Of a DNA stretch of 64,000 bases, positions 53,267 through 62,085 are shown piece after piece. Under the pieces are notes generated by a model. It did not search any database. It saw only the letters and a program-made list of their open reading frames with translations, and was not told where the DNA came from. The DNA is from Oecophyllibacter saccharovorans. Lineage in GTDB: Bacteria; Pseudomonadota; Alphaproteobacteria; Acetobacterales; Acetobacteraceae. The stretch lies in contig NZ_CP038143.1 of assembly GCF_006542375.1 (NCBI RefSeq), positions 1,798,001-1,862,000 of the forward strand, given 5' to 3'. The position numbers and the translations under genes were made by a program. Each line of letters opens with the position of its first letter. Positions within the stretch are counted from its first letter, which is position 1.

Positions 53267-54514
53267 TCAGTCTTGAAGCGTTTCCGGCGTGACGATCCGG
53301 ATACGGTGCTGAATATGGCGTTCCACATCACGCAGCAGCCCTCTTTCCTCTGGCGTGACCAGGGAAAGAGTGCGCCCTTTCTGGCCGGCACGGGCTGTGC
53401 GGCCGATACGGTGAATATAGGTCTCAGGCGTTGACGGCATGTCGACATTGAGCACCAGCGTGACATCATCAATATCCAGGCCCCGTGCAGCGATATCTGT
53501 GGTGACCAGGACAGCCGCAGGCGTATTTTTGAAACGTTCAAGCACCTTGCGCCGCTCGCCTTGGCCCAGCCCGCCATGAAGAGCCATGGCCGTCTGGCCG
53601 AGCTGGCCCAGGCGCCGCGCAAGTGTGTCTGCCTCTTTCTTCGTGCGGGTAAAGACAATGCAGCGTCCTTTGTCAGCTGCGCCGTCAGGTCCATCTTTCC
53701 GGCGATCTTTTGCGGAGCCGCTAGAGATTTGTGAGCTCAGGAAGCGCTCCCGGAAGATTTTCTCCACCAGGGCCGCTTTGTCGTTTTCGCTGACAAACAC
53801 AGCGCGCTGGCGCAGGCGTTTGGGCGTGACCGTTTCATCCGTTCCCTCTATGGCCACCGGATCACGCGTGACCTTGCGGGCAAAGACCATCACATCGTCT
53901 GAAAGAGTTGCCGAGCAGAAAACGGTTTGCGGATGATCGGGAAAATAACGTGCCAGAGCGGTCATGGCGTCGGTGAATTCCTCGTCCAGCAGCCGGTCCG
54001 CCTCGTCAAGCACGAGATAGGAGATTTCGCTCAGGTCAAGCGCGCCTTCATGGGCCAGGTCAAGCAACCTGCCATGGGTGCCGACCACGATATCAACGCC
54101 TTCCTGAAGAGAGCGGCACTGCAGGGCACGATCCATGCCGCCGCAGAGAACACGGGTACGAATCGGCAGCTGGCGGCCGAGCTGGCGGCAGAGCGTGGCG
54201 GTCTGCATGGCCAGATCACGCGTCGGCACCAGGATGAGAACGCGGGGAGGGCGATAGCTCCCGGCCTGTTCCTGTGCCGTGTCCGCCAGCAGCTGCAGGG
54301 CCGGCAGGACAAAAGCAGCGGTTTTTCCGCTCCCCGTCTGGGTTGGCAGAAGCACATCGCGTCCTTCAAGAAGCGCCGGCACAGCGGCTTGCTGAACAGC
54401 CGTGGGGCGTTTGAAGCCTGCTTTTTCAGCTGCGCTGCATAAAAGTGACGACAGGCCCAGCTGGCTGAAGGTGGGCTGGGTGGCAGGGACGGCAGAAGAG
54501 GGATCGGTTGTCAT
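53267..54514 (-). CDS. DEAD-box RNA helicase
   Basis: A 415-residue RhlE/SrmB-type ATP-dependent RNA helicase. Seen in order: the Q motif (FSQLGLSSLL with GFKRPTAVQ), PTQTGSGKT (Walker A), PTRDLAMQ, GTHGRLLDLA, LDEADRLLDEEF (DEAD), CSATLSD (SAT), VLVTTDIAARGLDID and HRIGRTARAGQKG. The minimal two-domain core has almost no C-terminal extension, so its specific RNA target cannot be inferred. ATG 54514 has GAGGGAATC upstream. Convergent with glyA. Confidence 0.95.
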   Translation of the reverse strand: MTTDPSSAVPATQPTFSQLGLSSLLCSAAEKAGFKRPTAVQQAAVPALLEGRDVLLPTQTGSGKTAAFVLPALQLLADTAQEQAGSYRPPRVLILVPTRDLAMQTATLCRQLGRQLPIRTRVLCGGMDRALQCRSLQEGVDIVVGTHGRLLDLAHEGALDLSEISYLVLDEADRLLDEEFTDAMTALARYFPDHPQTVFCSATLSDDVMVFARKVTRDPVAIEGTDETVTPKRLRQRAVFVSENDKAALVEKIFRERFLSSQISSGSAKDRRKDGPDGAADKGRCIVFTRTKKEADTLARRLGQLGQTAMALHGGLGQGERRKVLERFKNTPAAVLVTTDIAARGLDIDDVTLVLNVDMPSTPETYIHRIGRTARAGQKGRTLSLVTPEERGLLRDVERHIQHRIRIVTPETLQD

Positions 54515-54653
54515 GATTCCCTCTTGCCATATCGTCGCTGTGTGGGGGATGGGAAAAAGCAAATGTCCCTGAAGGGATTTCCTCTACAGGGTCCATCAGT
54601 ACAGAGGACAGAGTGTGAGAGCCGAAAAAAATGGCTATGCAGGAGAATGAAAG

Positions 54654-55661
54654 GTGGAAGACTGTAACGCGATGACTGCACAGCCCGGGTGGCGGAAACA
54701 TGCCCTGATCGTGGCGGAAGATTTTGCCGGAATGCATGCTCAGGGGCAGGGCCTGGCAGAACGGGCCGCCATGAGCTGGAGCTTTCACGCTGTGCCCCAA
54801 AGAGTGAAATCCCGCCTGCCCCTGCATTGGCTCAGAGCGCAATCAGGAAGAAAAAAGGCGGATGGGTTTCATTTTGACCCTGTACCTGACCTGGTCATCA
54901 GCATCGGCGGCAGGGGAGGTGATCTGGGACGCCAGATCGGTCGGGCGTGTGGGGTGCCGGTCGTGCAGATACAGGATCCACGCCGGCATCGGCAGGATTT
55001 TTCCCTGGTGATCGCCAATGCGCATGACGCAGTAAAAGGCGATAACGTCATTGAAGTGCGCACTGCGCTGCATGACATGACCCCCGCGCGCCTGGCCGCA
55101 GCACGGGAAAAATGGGAGGCGCGCTTGCGGGTGGGTGGGGAAAAGCTCCTGGGCGTTCTCCTGGGCGGCACCAATGGACGGTACCGCTTCGGTGAACCCG
55201 AAGCCCTGGCGCTGGGAAGACGTATCAGGGTTTTCCTGGAGCGGACAGGCATGGGATGCGCCCTGGTGCCTTCACGCCGCACCAGCCCGCAGGCACTCCG
55301 GGTAATGGCTGCAGAACTGTCTGGGACGAAGTGCAGGATATGGCAGGGACAGGGGGCGGATAATCCTTATGTCGGCGTGCTAAGCTGTGCGGACATGCTG
55401 GCCGTAACCGTGGACAGTGTTTCGATGATATCGGAGGCTGTTGCCACCACCGCGCCTGTGGGGCTGCTGGCGCTGCCGGGCCGTTCCAGGCGGCTTAGCG
55501 CTTTTGCCGCAACGTTGAAGGGCCTTGGAAGAGTGCAGGATTTTGGCGGAAAGAATTTCGAAAACATGAGTTTTTCGACAGTTGCCCATGAAAGGGTTGA
55601 CGATACGAGTTTGGCGGCCCGAGAAATGTGCCGTCGTTTGTTTGGCGCGGGCTTCTCCTGA
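54654..55661 (+). CDS. ELM1/DUF1022-family protein
   Basis: A 335-residue protein of the ELM1 family, named after a plant mitochondrial-fission factor but with a glycosyltransferase-like GT-B fold in bacteria. Supporting segments: DLVISIGGRGGDLG, VPVVQIQDPRRHRQDFSLVIANAHD, LLGVLLGGTNGRYRFG, VPSRRTSPQAL, NPYVGVLSCADMLAVTVDSVSMISEA. Bacterial members are suspected to act in cell-envelope glycan synthesis; this is not established. GTG 54654 has AGGAGA eight bases upstream. The 639-residue unknown follows 60 bases downstream and is probably co-transcribed. Confidence 0.82.
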   Translation: MEDCNAMTAQPGWRKHALIVAEDFAGMHAQGQGLAERAAMSWSFHAVPQRVKSRLPLHWLRAQSGRKKADGFHFDPVPDLVISIGGRGGDLGRQIGRACGVPVVQIQDPRRHRQDFSLVIANAHDAVKGDNVIEVRTALHDMTPARLAAAREKWEARLRVGGEKLLGVLLGGTNGRYRFGEPEALALGRRIRVFLERTGMGCALVPSRRTSPQALRVMAAELSGTKCRIWQGQGADNPYVGVLSCADMLAVTVDSVSMISEAVATTAPVGLLALPGRSRRLSAFAATLKGLGRVQDFGGKNFENMSFSTVAHERVDDTSLAAREMCRRLFGAGFS

Positions 55662-55721
55662 CACTGCCTGACCGGCCCAGACGGAGAAGACTTCAACAGG
55701 CTCAACAGGAAAGAAGTTCTG

Positions 55722-57641
55722 ATGCTCGACGTCCAGACTTTCGGCCCCCAAGGCGGCAACGTGCTTTACAAGGCCCTGGCGCATCCGCTGGCAGTGGGGC
55801 CCATTCTGGAACTGCTTGCAGAGATCAAGGACAAACGGGTCGCCGTTTATGATCCGGAAGGGTACCTGCCCACCTTCCAGGGACTCTATCCCGAATTCCG
55901 GCCCAGCTTTTATCTTACCCATGACAGCGAACAGGTCGGGCTGCCTGATGGGCTGAAGGCCAGTCCGGACTCAGGAGCTACTTCCCGCAACGGGCAGAAA
56001 ACAGCGCTCGTGGATGTGGGCAGCCTGGATATCGATGCGGTGGTGGCGCTGTCCTTCGAAGAAGGAAAAATGTCCGCCCGCCTGCAGCCACTGCTGGACG
56101 GCGTTCTACTTCATACCCTGGGAAAAGCGCGCCTGCCTGAAAAATTCCTCAAGCGGGGGCGGCCTTATCTTGACCGGCACAATTTCGCAACGAATTTTGC
56201 CTTTTTCAGAGACGACGGTGTTTTCTCGACCCGTCTTGTCACGGCCAATTACTGGTCGAATTACGGCACGGAAAGACCGCTTTACTGGTTTTTGCTCTTT
56301 GATGAAGCCGGGCGTGAACTGGCCAGATGGGAAACAAGAGCGGAAAATCCTGCCTCAGGCGTGATCGTGGACAGTGCTGAAATCCGTCAGCGCTTCAATC
56401 TCGCGCCCTTTACCGGACAGCTTTTCATCCATGTTCTCGGTGCAGCCGGTCATGACGTGGTGAAATATGCGCTTGATACTTTCGGCCGGTACGGCAATCC
56501 GAGCCTTTCAGTCACGCATGACGCCAATGCCTGGCCTGCCAGGCGGTATGGCTCTCTTCCGGCACCGGATCAGGATGAGCAGATGACCGTCTGGGTGCAG
56601 AACAGTCATGGCACGCCCATTCCGGCAGGCAGCCTCTCCTTCAACCGTATGGGGACTGAAGAAGGGGCGGCAGTTGCAGAGGAAATTCCCCCATATGCCA
56701 CCCTGGCTGTGGATGTGGGGGCATTGCTGCCGGAAGTCCGCTGGCCTGCACAGCTGGAAATGCGTGCCGGCCGCCATGTCGTTCGCCCACGTTACGAGAT
56801 AACCCAGCAAGGACGGACCCGCATTGCGCATCTGAACGTCGAGCGCGAAGACCTGAAGCCCGATCCCGCAATCGCCCGGATGCCTGCCAGTCTGGGGCGG
56901 GGAATTCTGCTGCCGTTTCCCGTGCCCGATCCCCGGCACTTTGAGATCTGGCTGCAACCCAACCCGATGACTGAAACGGTGCGGAACCTGCCGGTGCGCG
57001 TTGACCTGTATGATGAGGAAGGCCGACAGACCGCCTCACATTTTCTCGGCAATCTGCCACGTGATTTTCAACAGGCAGTGCCCCTGCATGAATTGGCTGA
57101 AAGCCAGGGGCATGGGGACCTGGTTTATGACTTCCGCGATGGCGGCACAGCGGATGGCTGGCTGCACGGCATGTTGCGCTACCGTCACCGGACGAACCGG
57201 CACACGGCCGAAACCAGTTTCGGCGGCCACATCTTCAACACCCTCATGACCTGGCGCAATGAACCCCAATCCTATGCCGGCCCTCCACCGGGTCTGACGA
57301 CACGCATTTTTCTCAAACTGGGCCAGAAGCTGGAAGGGAAATTTCTGCGCAGTTTCTGCCATCTGCTTTATCCCGCTTCCCTGGAAGGGGCGCCTGATTC
57401 TCAAACCCGGCTTTATCTGTATGGCCGCGACGGCAAAGCCCTGGCGCAGCGTGATCTGTCACTGCCTGCCTGCGGGTCGCGGCTTCTGCACCCCCACAAG
57501 CTGTTCACGCCACAGGAACTGACTGAAGCGGGAGAGGGAGGGTATGTGCTGATTCGCGATCTGACCTGTCGCCTGTTCGGCTATCATGGACTTGAAAACG
57601 ATGAGGGCGCTTTCTCCCTGGACCACATGTTCGGTTTCTGA
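55722..57641 (+). CDS. Large protein of unknown function downstream of the ELM1-like gene
   Basis: A 639-residue soluble protein with no signal peptide or membrane segment and no motif I can name. The N-terminal 110 residues (VAVYDPEGYLPTFQGLYP, then KTALVDVGSLDID) look like a Rossmann-type fold. The middle and C-terminal parts are beta-rich with conserved-looking aromatic/His motifs (RHNFATNFAFFRDD, ANYWSNYGTERPLYWFLLFDEAGREL, HTAETSFGGHIFN). AGGAAAGAAG supports ATG 55722. Paired with the ELM1-like gene, so a shared envelope or glycan role is possible. No rare composition; it looks resident. Confidence 0.8.
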   Translation: MLDVQTFGPQGGNVLYKALAHPLAVGPILELLAEIKDKRVAVYDPEGYLPTFQGLYPEFRPSFYLTHDSEQVGLPDGLKASPDSGATSRNGQKTALVDVGSLDIDAVVALSFEEGKMSARLQPLLDGVLLHTLGKARLPEKFLKRGRPYLDRHNFATNFAFFRDDGVFSTRLVTANYWSNYGTERPLYWFLLFDEAGRELARWETRAENPASGVIVDSAEIRQRFNLAPFTGQLFIHVLGAAGHDVVKYALDTFGRYGNPSLSVTHDANAWPARRYGSLPAPDQDEQMTVWVQNSHGTPIPAGSLSFNRMGTEEGAAVAEEIPPYATLAVDVGALLPEVRWPAQLEMRAGRHVVRPRYEITQQGRTRIAHLNVEREDLKPDPAIARMPASLGRGILLPFPVPDPRHFEIWLQPNPMTETVRNLPVRVDLYDEEGRQTASHFLGNLPRDFQQAVPLHELAESQGHGDLVYDFRDGGTADGWLHGMLRYRHRTNRHTAETSFGGHIFNTLMTWRNEPQSYAGPPPGLTTRIFLKLGQKLEGKFLRSFCHLLYPASLEGAPDSQTRLYLYGRDGKALAQRDLSLPACGSRLLHPHKLFTPQELTEAGEGGYVLIRDLTCRLFGYHGLENDEGAFSLDHMFGF

Positions 57642-57723
57642 ACAAAGACCTGTCTCACTGGCAGTTTCTGCCTGGGCGGCTCTTGTCACTCTGAAAGCAG
57701 CCTGATAGAAATCTTCCCGGAAT

Positions 57724-57798
57724 GGGTGCGTAGCTCAGCGGTAGAGCACTGCCTTCACACGGCAGGGGTCACAGGTTCAATCCCTGTCGCACCCACCA
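57724..57798 (+). tRNA. tRNA-Val (anticodon CAC)
   Basis: 75 bases including encoded CCA. Acceptor stem GGGTGCG/CGCACCC; D-arm AGCTCAGCGGTAGAGC; anticodon stem CTGCC/GGCAG with loop TTCACAC giving CAC (reads GTG, valine); T loop TTCAATC. It directly precedes an abrupt AT-rich block, the typical position for an integrated element. Confidence 0.95.
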
Positions 57799-58190
57799 TT
57801 CTGTTTCGCGAAGAAGCTAATGATTTTTTGAAGTTTTGCTATATTTTAAGGGACCATTCAAAGATTTAGAAAAATAATTATTATAATTATTTTTGTAAAT
57901 CATTATAAATATAATATAAAAATAAAAGTATTTATCCTAAAAGTAGATATAAGTGGATACGTCTCCTTATAATTATTTTTATATAAATTTAACTGTGGGC
58001 ATAGAATAGAAGTTATTATAAGATTTTTAATTAATTCAATAACCTCTTTTCCATATAGCTAATAGTTATGTTTCTGATTCCAACAGATGCTAGACACGCC
58101 TTCAAGGAAAGAGTAATTTCAACAAAGGCAGTTTTAGACTTAAATTAAACACATTATACAAAAATTATTTATGTTCTTGGGGGTTGGCTA
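57799..58190 (+). other. AT-rich non-coding block after tRNA-Val
   Basis: About 390 bases of very low GC, made largely of A/T runs, in sharp contrast to the surrounding DNA. A 14-base direct repeat, TTATAATTATTTTT, occurs at 57881-57894 and 57967-57980. No gene, integrase fragment or tRNA-end duplication is visible. Many TATAAT-like hexamers make it a probable promoter region for the downstream gene and a candidate target for xenogeneic silencing (inference). Confidence 0.7.
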
Positions 58191-59750
58191 ATGAAGGTTG
58201 CAGTGTGTCTTGTAGTAAAAAACGAGCAAGAAGAAATTATATATTGGCTTGCGTGGTATAAAGCACTCGGATTTGATACGTTTATCATCTATGATGATTA
58301 TTCCGATGATAACACGGAAGAGGTTATTCTCTCATTAGCCCCAATACTTGATATCCGTTACATGAGAAATGCGGTCAATCATGACTTACATAATATCAGA
58401 CAAGTCCGAGCTTATAATGATGCAGTTACAAAATATGGAAAAGAATTCGAATGGATTTCCTTCTTTGATGCAGATGAATACTTAGATTTATATGGAAATA
58501 GCATAAAATCTTATCTAAGAAATTTTGATAATGCATCTTTAATCGCGTTTAACTGGTGCAATGTTGGTACAAATGGTCATGTAAGCCGTCCAGTAGGACC
58601 GCCAATTACCAATTATGAATATAATGGTAAGAATGATTTATATTGGAATCGCCATACAAAAGTGATCTTCCGCCCCGATAAATTAGCTAAGAAGATCTAT
58701 CAAGTTCATAATGTATCTGTTCATGGAGAAAGTGTGGATTCTGAAGGATTATCTGTGAAATGGGAGAATGAGCATGGGGGCTTTACCTCAAATCCTCCTA
58801 CTTGGAAAGGAGGCCGCCTTATTCATTATCAATCTAGATCAATAGAACACTATGTCAAAAGAGATAAAAATATTGAAGACGTTCGACGGGATAAAGGAGA
58901 CCCTTTACACACTGTTGCAAAGAGTGAAGAGTACAACTCGCTGTTTAATCCTGTATCCACTGTGACATTGGTAAAATTTTATGAGTGGATGTTACATTTC
59001 GCAAATCAGCAGGCACGTATTCTAATTGAAAGTTTGAGAGCTAAACCTTCTGGCTTCCTAGCAGAGCTAGCACATATAGTAACTCCATCTAATGTGTCTA
59101 TTTTCGATCCATCTTATATTCCTTTGCAACATGAAGTTGACAGAAACTGGATCTCTGAAGAAAAGTTAGAAGGAAATATCTTTAAAGACATTGCTATCGA
59201 TAATCAACCATACGTGGCTTTTAACATAAAGAATGCTTTTGGAAATTTGTTGGGAGCACATGAAGGGGAGCTTTCCTTATCTATTAATCCTGAAGAAGCA
59301 CTTATCGGGATTTATATTCACGGAAGTAGATACGTTCATCTCTTTACAAAAGATGGAAAAGGTTTTCGTATTGAAGGTGATGCGCGAATTTTACCTGCGC
59401 TAACCTTTAAAGTGTGGCGTAAGGAAGACCGTAGCGGGTTTCTTTCGCATCCTAGGACTGGTCGTTTCTTAGGGTTTACGCCACAAGGTGAATATTCGGT
59501 AAAAAAAATTAGAGCTTTAGGGTGGGAAGTACTGCATTTTGAGCCAATAGAACTACAAAATCTTCCGAAGCATATTCTTAGGGCTGCTTCTTATCTGGGG
59601 CTTGCAAATAGTTTAGCAGCTCTTAAAGAGGTGAACCCTAGTCCTGAACTTGGCGCCTTACAAATTAATGCCATTACGGCATTAGATGATGTTTCACGTG
59701 AGGTAGTTAAATTAGTTAGTAAAGGCATAATGGGGGAGCATCTTTTCTAA
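58191..59750 (+). CDS. Glycosyltransferase family 2-like protein with C-terminal beta-trefoil-like domain, AT-rich
   Basis: A 519-residue protein. Residues 1 to about 250 are a GT-A glycosyltransferase of the Glyco_tranf_2_4/GT92 type: VAVCLVVKNEQEEIIYWLAWY, IIYDDYSDDNTEEV and the metal-binding DxD at residues 93-95 in WISFFDADEYLDL. Residues about 345-455 contain repeated short strands (YVAFNIKNAFGNLLGAHEG, RTGRFLGFTPQGEYSVK) that resemble a fascin/ricin-type beta-trefoil, often carbohydrate-binding. No signal peptide or membrane segment. GC is far below the neighbours and codons such as TTA, AGA and ATA are frequent, pointing to horizontal acquisition. GGGGG precedes the ATG. Acceptor and donor sugars are unknown. 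Confidence 0.8.
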   Translation: MKVAVCLVVKNEQEEIIYWLAWYKALGFDTFIIYDDYSDDNTEEVILSLAPILDIRYMRNAVNHDLHNIRQVRAYNDAVTKYGKEFEWISFFDADEYLDLYGNSIKSYLRNFDNASLIAFNWCNVGTNGHVSRPVGPPITNYEYNGKNDLYWNRHTKVIFRPDKLAKKIYQVHNVSVHGESVDSEGLSVKWENEHGGFTSNPPTWKGGRLIHYQSRSIEHYVKRDKNIEDVRRDKGDPLHTVAKSEEYNSLFNPVSTVTLVKFYEWMLHFANQQARILIESLRAKPSGFLAELAHIVTPSNVSIFDPSYIPLQHEVDRNWISEEKLEGNIFKDIAIDNQPYVAFNIKNAFGNLLGAHEGELSLSINPEEALIGIYIHGSRYVHLFTKDGKGFRIEGDARILPALTFKVWRKEDRSGFLSHPRTGRFLGFTPQGEYSVKKIRALGWEVLHFEPIELQNLPKHILRAASYLGLANSLAALKEVNPSPELGALQINAITALDDVSREVVKLVSKGIMGEHLF

Positions 59751-59787
59751 AAGAGAGATAGTTTTTGAAGAGTATAGATCTTTCAAG

Positions 59788-61059
59788 TCATTTTTTAACA
59801 TTAAATATTTTGAAGGGGTTTAAATATTGGGCGGTTCCATGAAGCCTGGCAGGCACGCCGGCAACAGAGATGCGGAAGAGCTGGACAGGAAAGTGAATTC
59901 TCGTCTGGCCTTTGTTGAATGGCGCAGCACGGTCAAGCTGTGAAACCGGTAACCAGAGCAAACCCTGGCTGTCCAGAAAAGGTGCATCAACCCAGTGAAG
60001 TTCCGGGCTGCGGGTGAGGGTGCTGATCGTGCCGTCAGGCGCACGGACCTGCTCGGCATCCTCGCGGAGATTGCTGAAATAAAGGTTGCCCTCGGCATCA
60101 ATGGCGGTCCCGCCGACAGGTGGCAGGTTGGCCCAGGGGCTGACCTGTGCCTCCAGCTGGGCGGGGGAAAGGTCCGGGTTTTCCAAGGCGGCAGTGGGGA
60201 CTTTCGACCAGGGACCTTCCAGCGTGCCGAAATAAAGCCAGCTTCCATCCGGACTGACCTCAATCGGGTCCGTGTTGATCCGTAAAGGTTTGCCGTCCGG
60301 GGCACGAACGATGGTCGTTGTGGCGGGAATGGTGGTATCTGCACTTCCGGGAGGGGCAAAAGGCACGACAATCGGCCGGTCGGGTTGCGCAGTGGTCGCA
60401 GGCACAGCGTTGAGAACGCGCCTGGCCTGACCTGTATCCATGTTCAGGACGAGAAGCCCTGGCCGACCCGCGTCGGTCAGGAAGGCGTAGGGACCATGAA
60501 AGCGGACATCATCAATATAGCTTCCAGGCAGCGCCAGCTCCGGACCAAGAGGGTAGATGCGCCGAATCTGGCCGTTTGTCGCGTCTATACGAACGACTTT
60601 GGCGGCATTCGGCAGCGGGCCGCTTCCGAATACGGGCGTGCCTGTATCCACAATCCACAAATCGCCATCCGGCGCTATGTGGAGCGCGTTGACGTTGACA
60701 AATTTATGACGCGGGTCCTCCCCGGGACGCCAGGAATTCCAGTCTGCATCCGGCCAGGGGGTCTGAGTATCGGCCCCGGTGCTGGCCACTGAGAGAAACT
60801 GTCTGTTATCTGATGCAGGCCAGGCCCAACGTGGACCGCCAACAAGGGTGGCGCCCCGAAACCGGGCGACAGCGTTCCAGACCATGTGTCTGGTTTGCGC
60901 AACCTGCTGCAGGGGCAGCGACCCAGCTCGGGCGACCGAAGAAGCAGCGCTGCCGAGAAAAATTCCCGCCAGTACGCCGCCTACCAGACAACGTTGCAAG
61001 GGTGTACTCTTTAAGGAGCGCGGGAAATTCAGGACCGAACCCAGGAAAAAAGAAAACAT
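59788..61059 (-). CDS. Exported MRJP/yellow-like six-bladed propeller protein
   Basis: A 423-residue protein with a long signal peptide (residues 1-45, LAGIFLGSAASSVARAG). The mature part fits the major royal jelly protein/yellow family: KFVNVNALHIAPDGDLWIVDTG, AAKVVRIDATNGQIRRIYPLG, SYIDDVRFHGPYAFLTDAGRPGLLVLNMDTG, DPIEVSPDGSWLYFG, GGTAIDAEGNLYFSNL. Insect yellow proteins act in melanin metabolism; bacterial relatives are mostly uncharacterised and may be lactonase-like. The last dozen codons (NPFKIFNVKK and stop) lie in AT-rich DNA, so the C-terminus may have been altered by the neighbouring insertion. Confidence 0.78.
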   Translation of the reverse strand: MFSFFLGSVLNFPRSLKSTPLQRCLVGGVLAGIFLGSAASSVARAGSLPLQQVAQTRHMVWNAVARFRGATLVGGPRWAWPASDNRQFLSVASTGADTQTPWPDADWNSWRPGEDPRHKFVNVNALHIAPDGDLWIVDTGTPVFGSGPLPNAAKVVRIDATNGQIRRIYPLGPELALPGSYIDDVRFHGPYAFLTDAGRPGLLVLNMDTGQARRVLNAVPATTAQPDRPIVVPFAPPGSADTTIPATTTIVRAPDGKPLRINTDPIEVSPDGSWLYFGTLEGPWSKVPTAALENPDLSPAQLEAQVSPWANLPPVGGTAIDAEGNLYFSNLREDAEQVRAPDGTISTLTRSPELHWVDAPFLDSQGLLWLPVSQLDRAAPFNKGQTRIHFPVQLFRISVAGVPARLHGTAQYLNPFKIFNVKK

Positions 61060-61093
61060 ACGGGGCTTCCTTGAAGCGTTCCGGGTTCTTGAG

Positions 61094-61109
61094 GGTCTGA
61101 CCTCAGACC
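61094..61109. promoter_or_regulatory. Inverted repeat upstream of the MRJP-like gene
   Basis: GGTCTGA and TCAGACC are perfect inverse complements separated by two bases, 35-50 bases before the MRJP-like start codon. This fits an operator near a minus-strand promoter. The rest of the 61060-61563 gap, between this gene and the divergent HxlR gene, contains one more palindrome (CCATTCGAATGG, 61242-61253) and an AT-richer stretch, but no gene. Confidence 0.4.
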
Positions 61110-61563
61110 TCCCTTTTCTGTCTGGGTGGACAGGGCAAAGGCCATATTCAAGAAGCTAGGGGAAGGAACGCTAAAGATGAAACAATGACAGTCAATTTCT
61201 ATCTGACCTGAAGCAGAGTGCAATTAGGTACAAAATTGTTTCCATTCGAATGGTTTATTTAATCACTTCCTGCAATTTGAAACTTCCCGGAGATAACTCA
61301 GATTATTTTTGAAGGTTAATTATTGACTGGCTTGTGACAGGAGAAATTGAGCGCAGGTTCCCGCTAGGGGAGAGGAGAAGGGGTGTTATTGGGGCCTGGA
61401 GTACTGAAAGATTTGCTCAGCAGAAGTGAAACCGTCATTCTGATCCCAAGCTTCTGGAACGATTCGAAAATTTCAATGTATGGGCCTAACCCCGCAGATG
61501 CTGCCACGGCCCTGCCGGGGTATGAAACAGACACACGAAGAAATAGACAAAGGAGAAAGGAAA

Positions 61564-62031
61564 ATGCCTGGTTCACCCGTGACTGTTTCCGCTGATCCTG
61601 CCTCTGCTCTGCCGGCACGTCGGCGCCGTCATCCTTATCCGGCTCCCAGCCCCGCATGCGCGGTGGAAGCCACGTTGTCACTGATTGACGGTAAATGGAA
61701 AGGCGCCGTTTTATGGCATCTTCTCGGAGGGACGTTGCGCTTCGGGGAACTGCGTCGTCGCATGCCGCGCGTGACACAACGCATTCTCACCAATCAGCTG
61801 CGGGAACTGGAAGCAGATGGCCTGGTTCTGCGGGAAGTGTTTCCTGTCGTCCCCTTGCGGGTGGAGTATTCTCTCACCCCGCTTGGCAAGTCACTGGGAA
61901 AGGTTCTGACCCTTCTGAAGGAATGGGGGGATGACCATGAGAGCTACTGGAAAAAAGCCACTCAGCAGCAGTCCCTGGAGCCAAGAAGTGCAGAGACGCT
62001 GCAAGCACCGCGTTCCGTCCGTTCATGCTGA
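61564..62031 (+). CDS. HxlR-family winged-helix transcriptional regulator
   Basis: A 155-residue regulator of the HxlR/YodB (MarR-like) type. CAVEATLSLIDGKWKGAVLWHLLGG, RFGELRRRMPRVTQRILTNQLRELEADGLVLREV and VEYSLTPLGKSL form the winged helix. The Cys at the start of the domain (SPACAVE) is in the position used for thiol or electrophile sensing in many members. ATG 61564 has AAGGAGAAAGGAAA directly before it. It converges with an efflux operon, which it may control together with itself, although the palindromes lie on the MRJP side. Confidence 0.92.
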   Translation: MPGSPVTVSADPASALPARRRRHPYPAPSPACAVEATLSLIDGKWKGAVLWHLLGGTLRFGELRRRMPRVTQRILTNQLRELEADGLVLREVFPVVPLRVEYSLTPLGKSLGKVLTLLKEWGDDHESYWKKATQQQSLEPRSAETLQAPRSVRSC

Positions 62032-62085
62032 AATTCAAGTTCCAGGACGGGTCGCGCTGACTTCCAGAGTGCTCTGAGAGCAGCT

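Noticed and set aside
57799-58190. CRISPR-like or tandem-repeat array in the AT-rich block
   Set aside because: Only one 14-base pair of A/T-rich direct repeats is present, with no regular spacing; it is explained by low complexity.
57760-59830. Duplicated tRNA-Val 3' end as an attachment site flanking the AT-rich block
   Set aside because: I looked for a copy of the T-arm/CCA end near 59750-59830 and found none, so no att site can be claimed.
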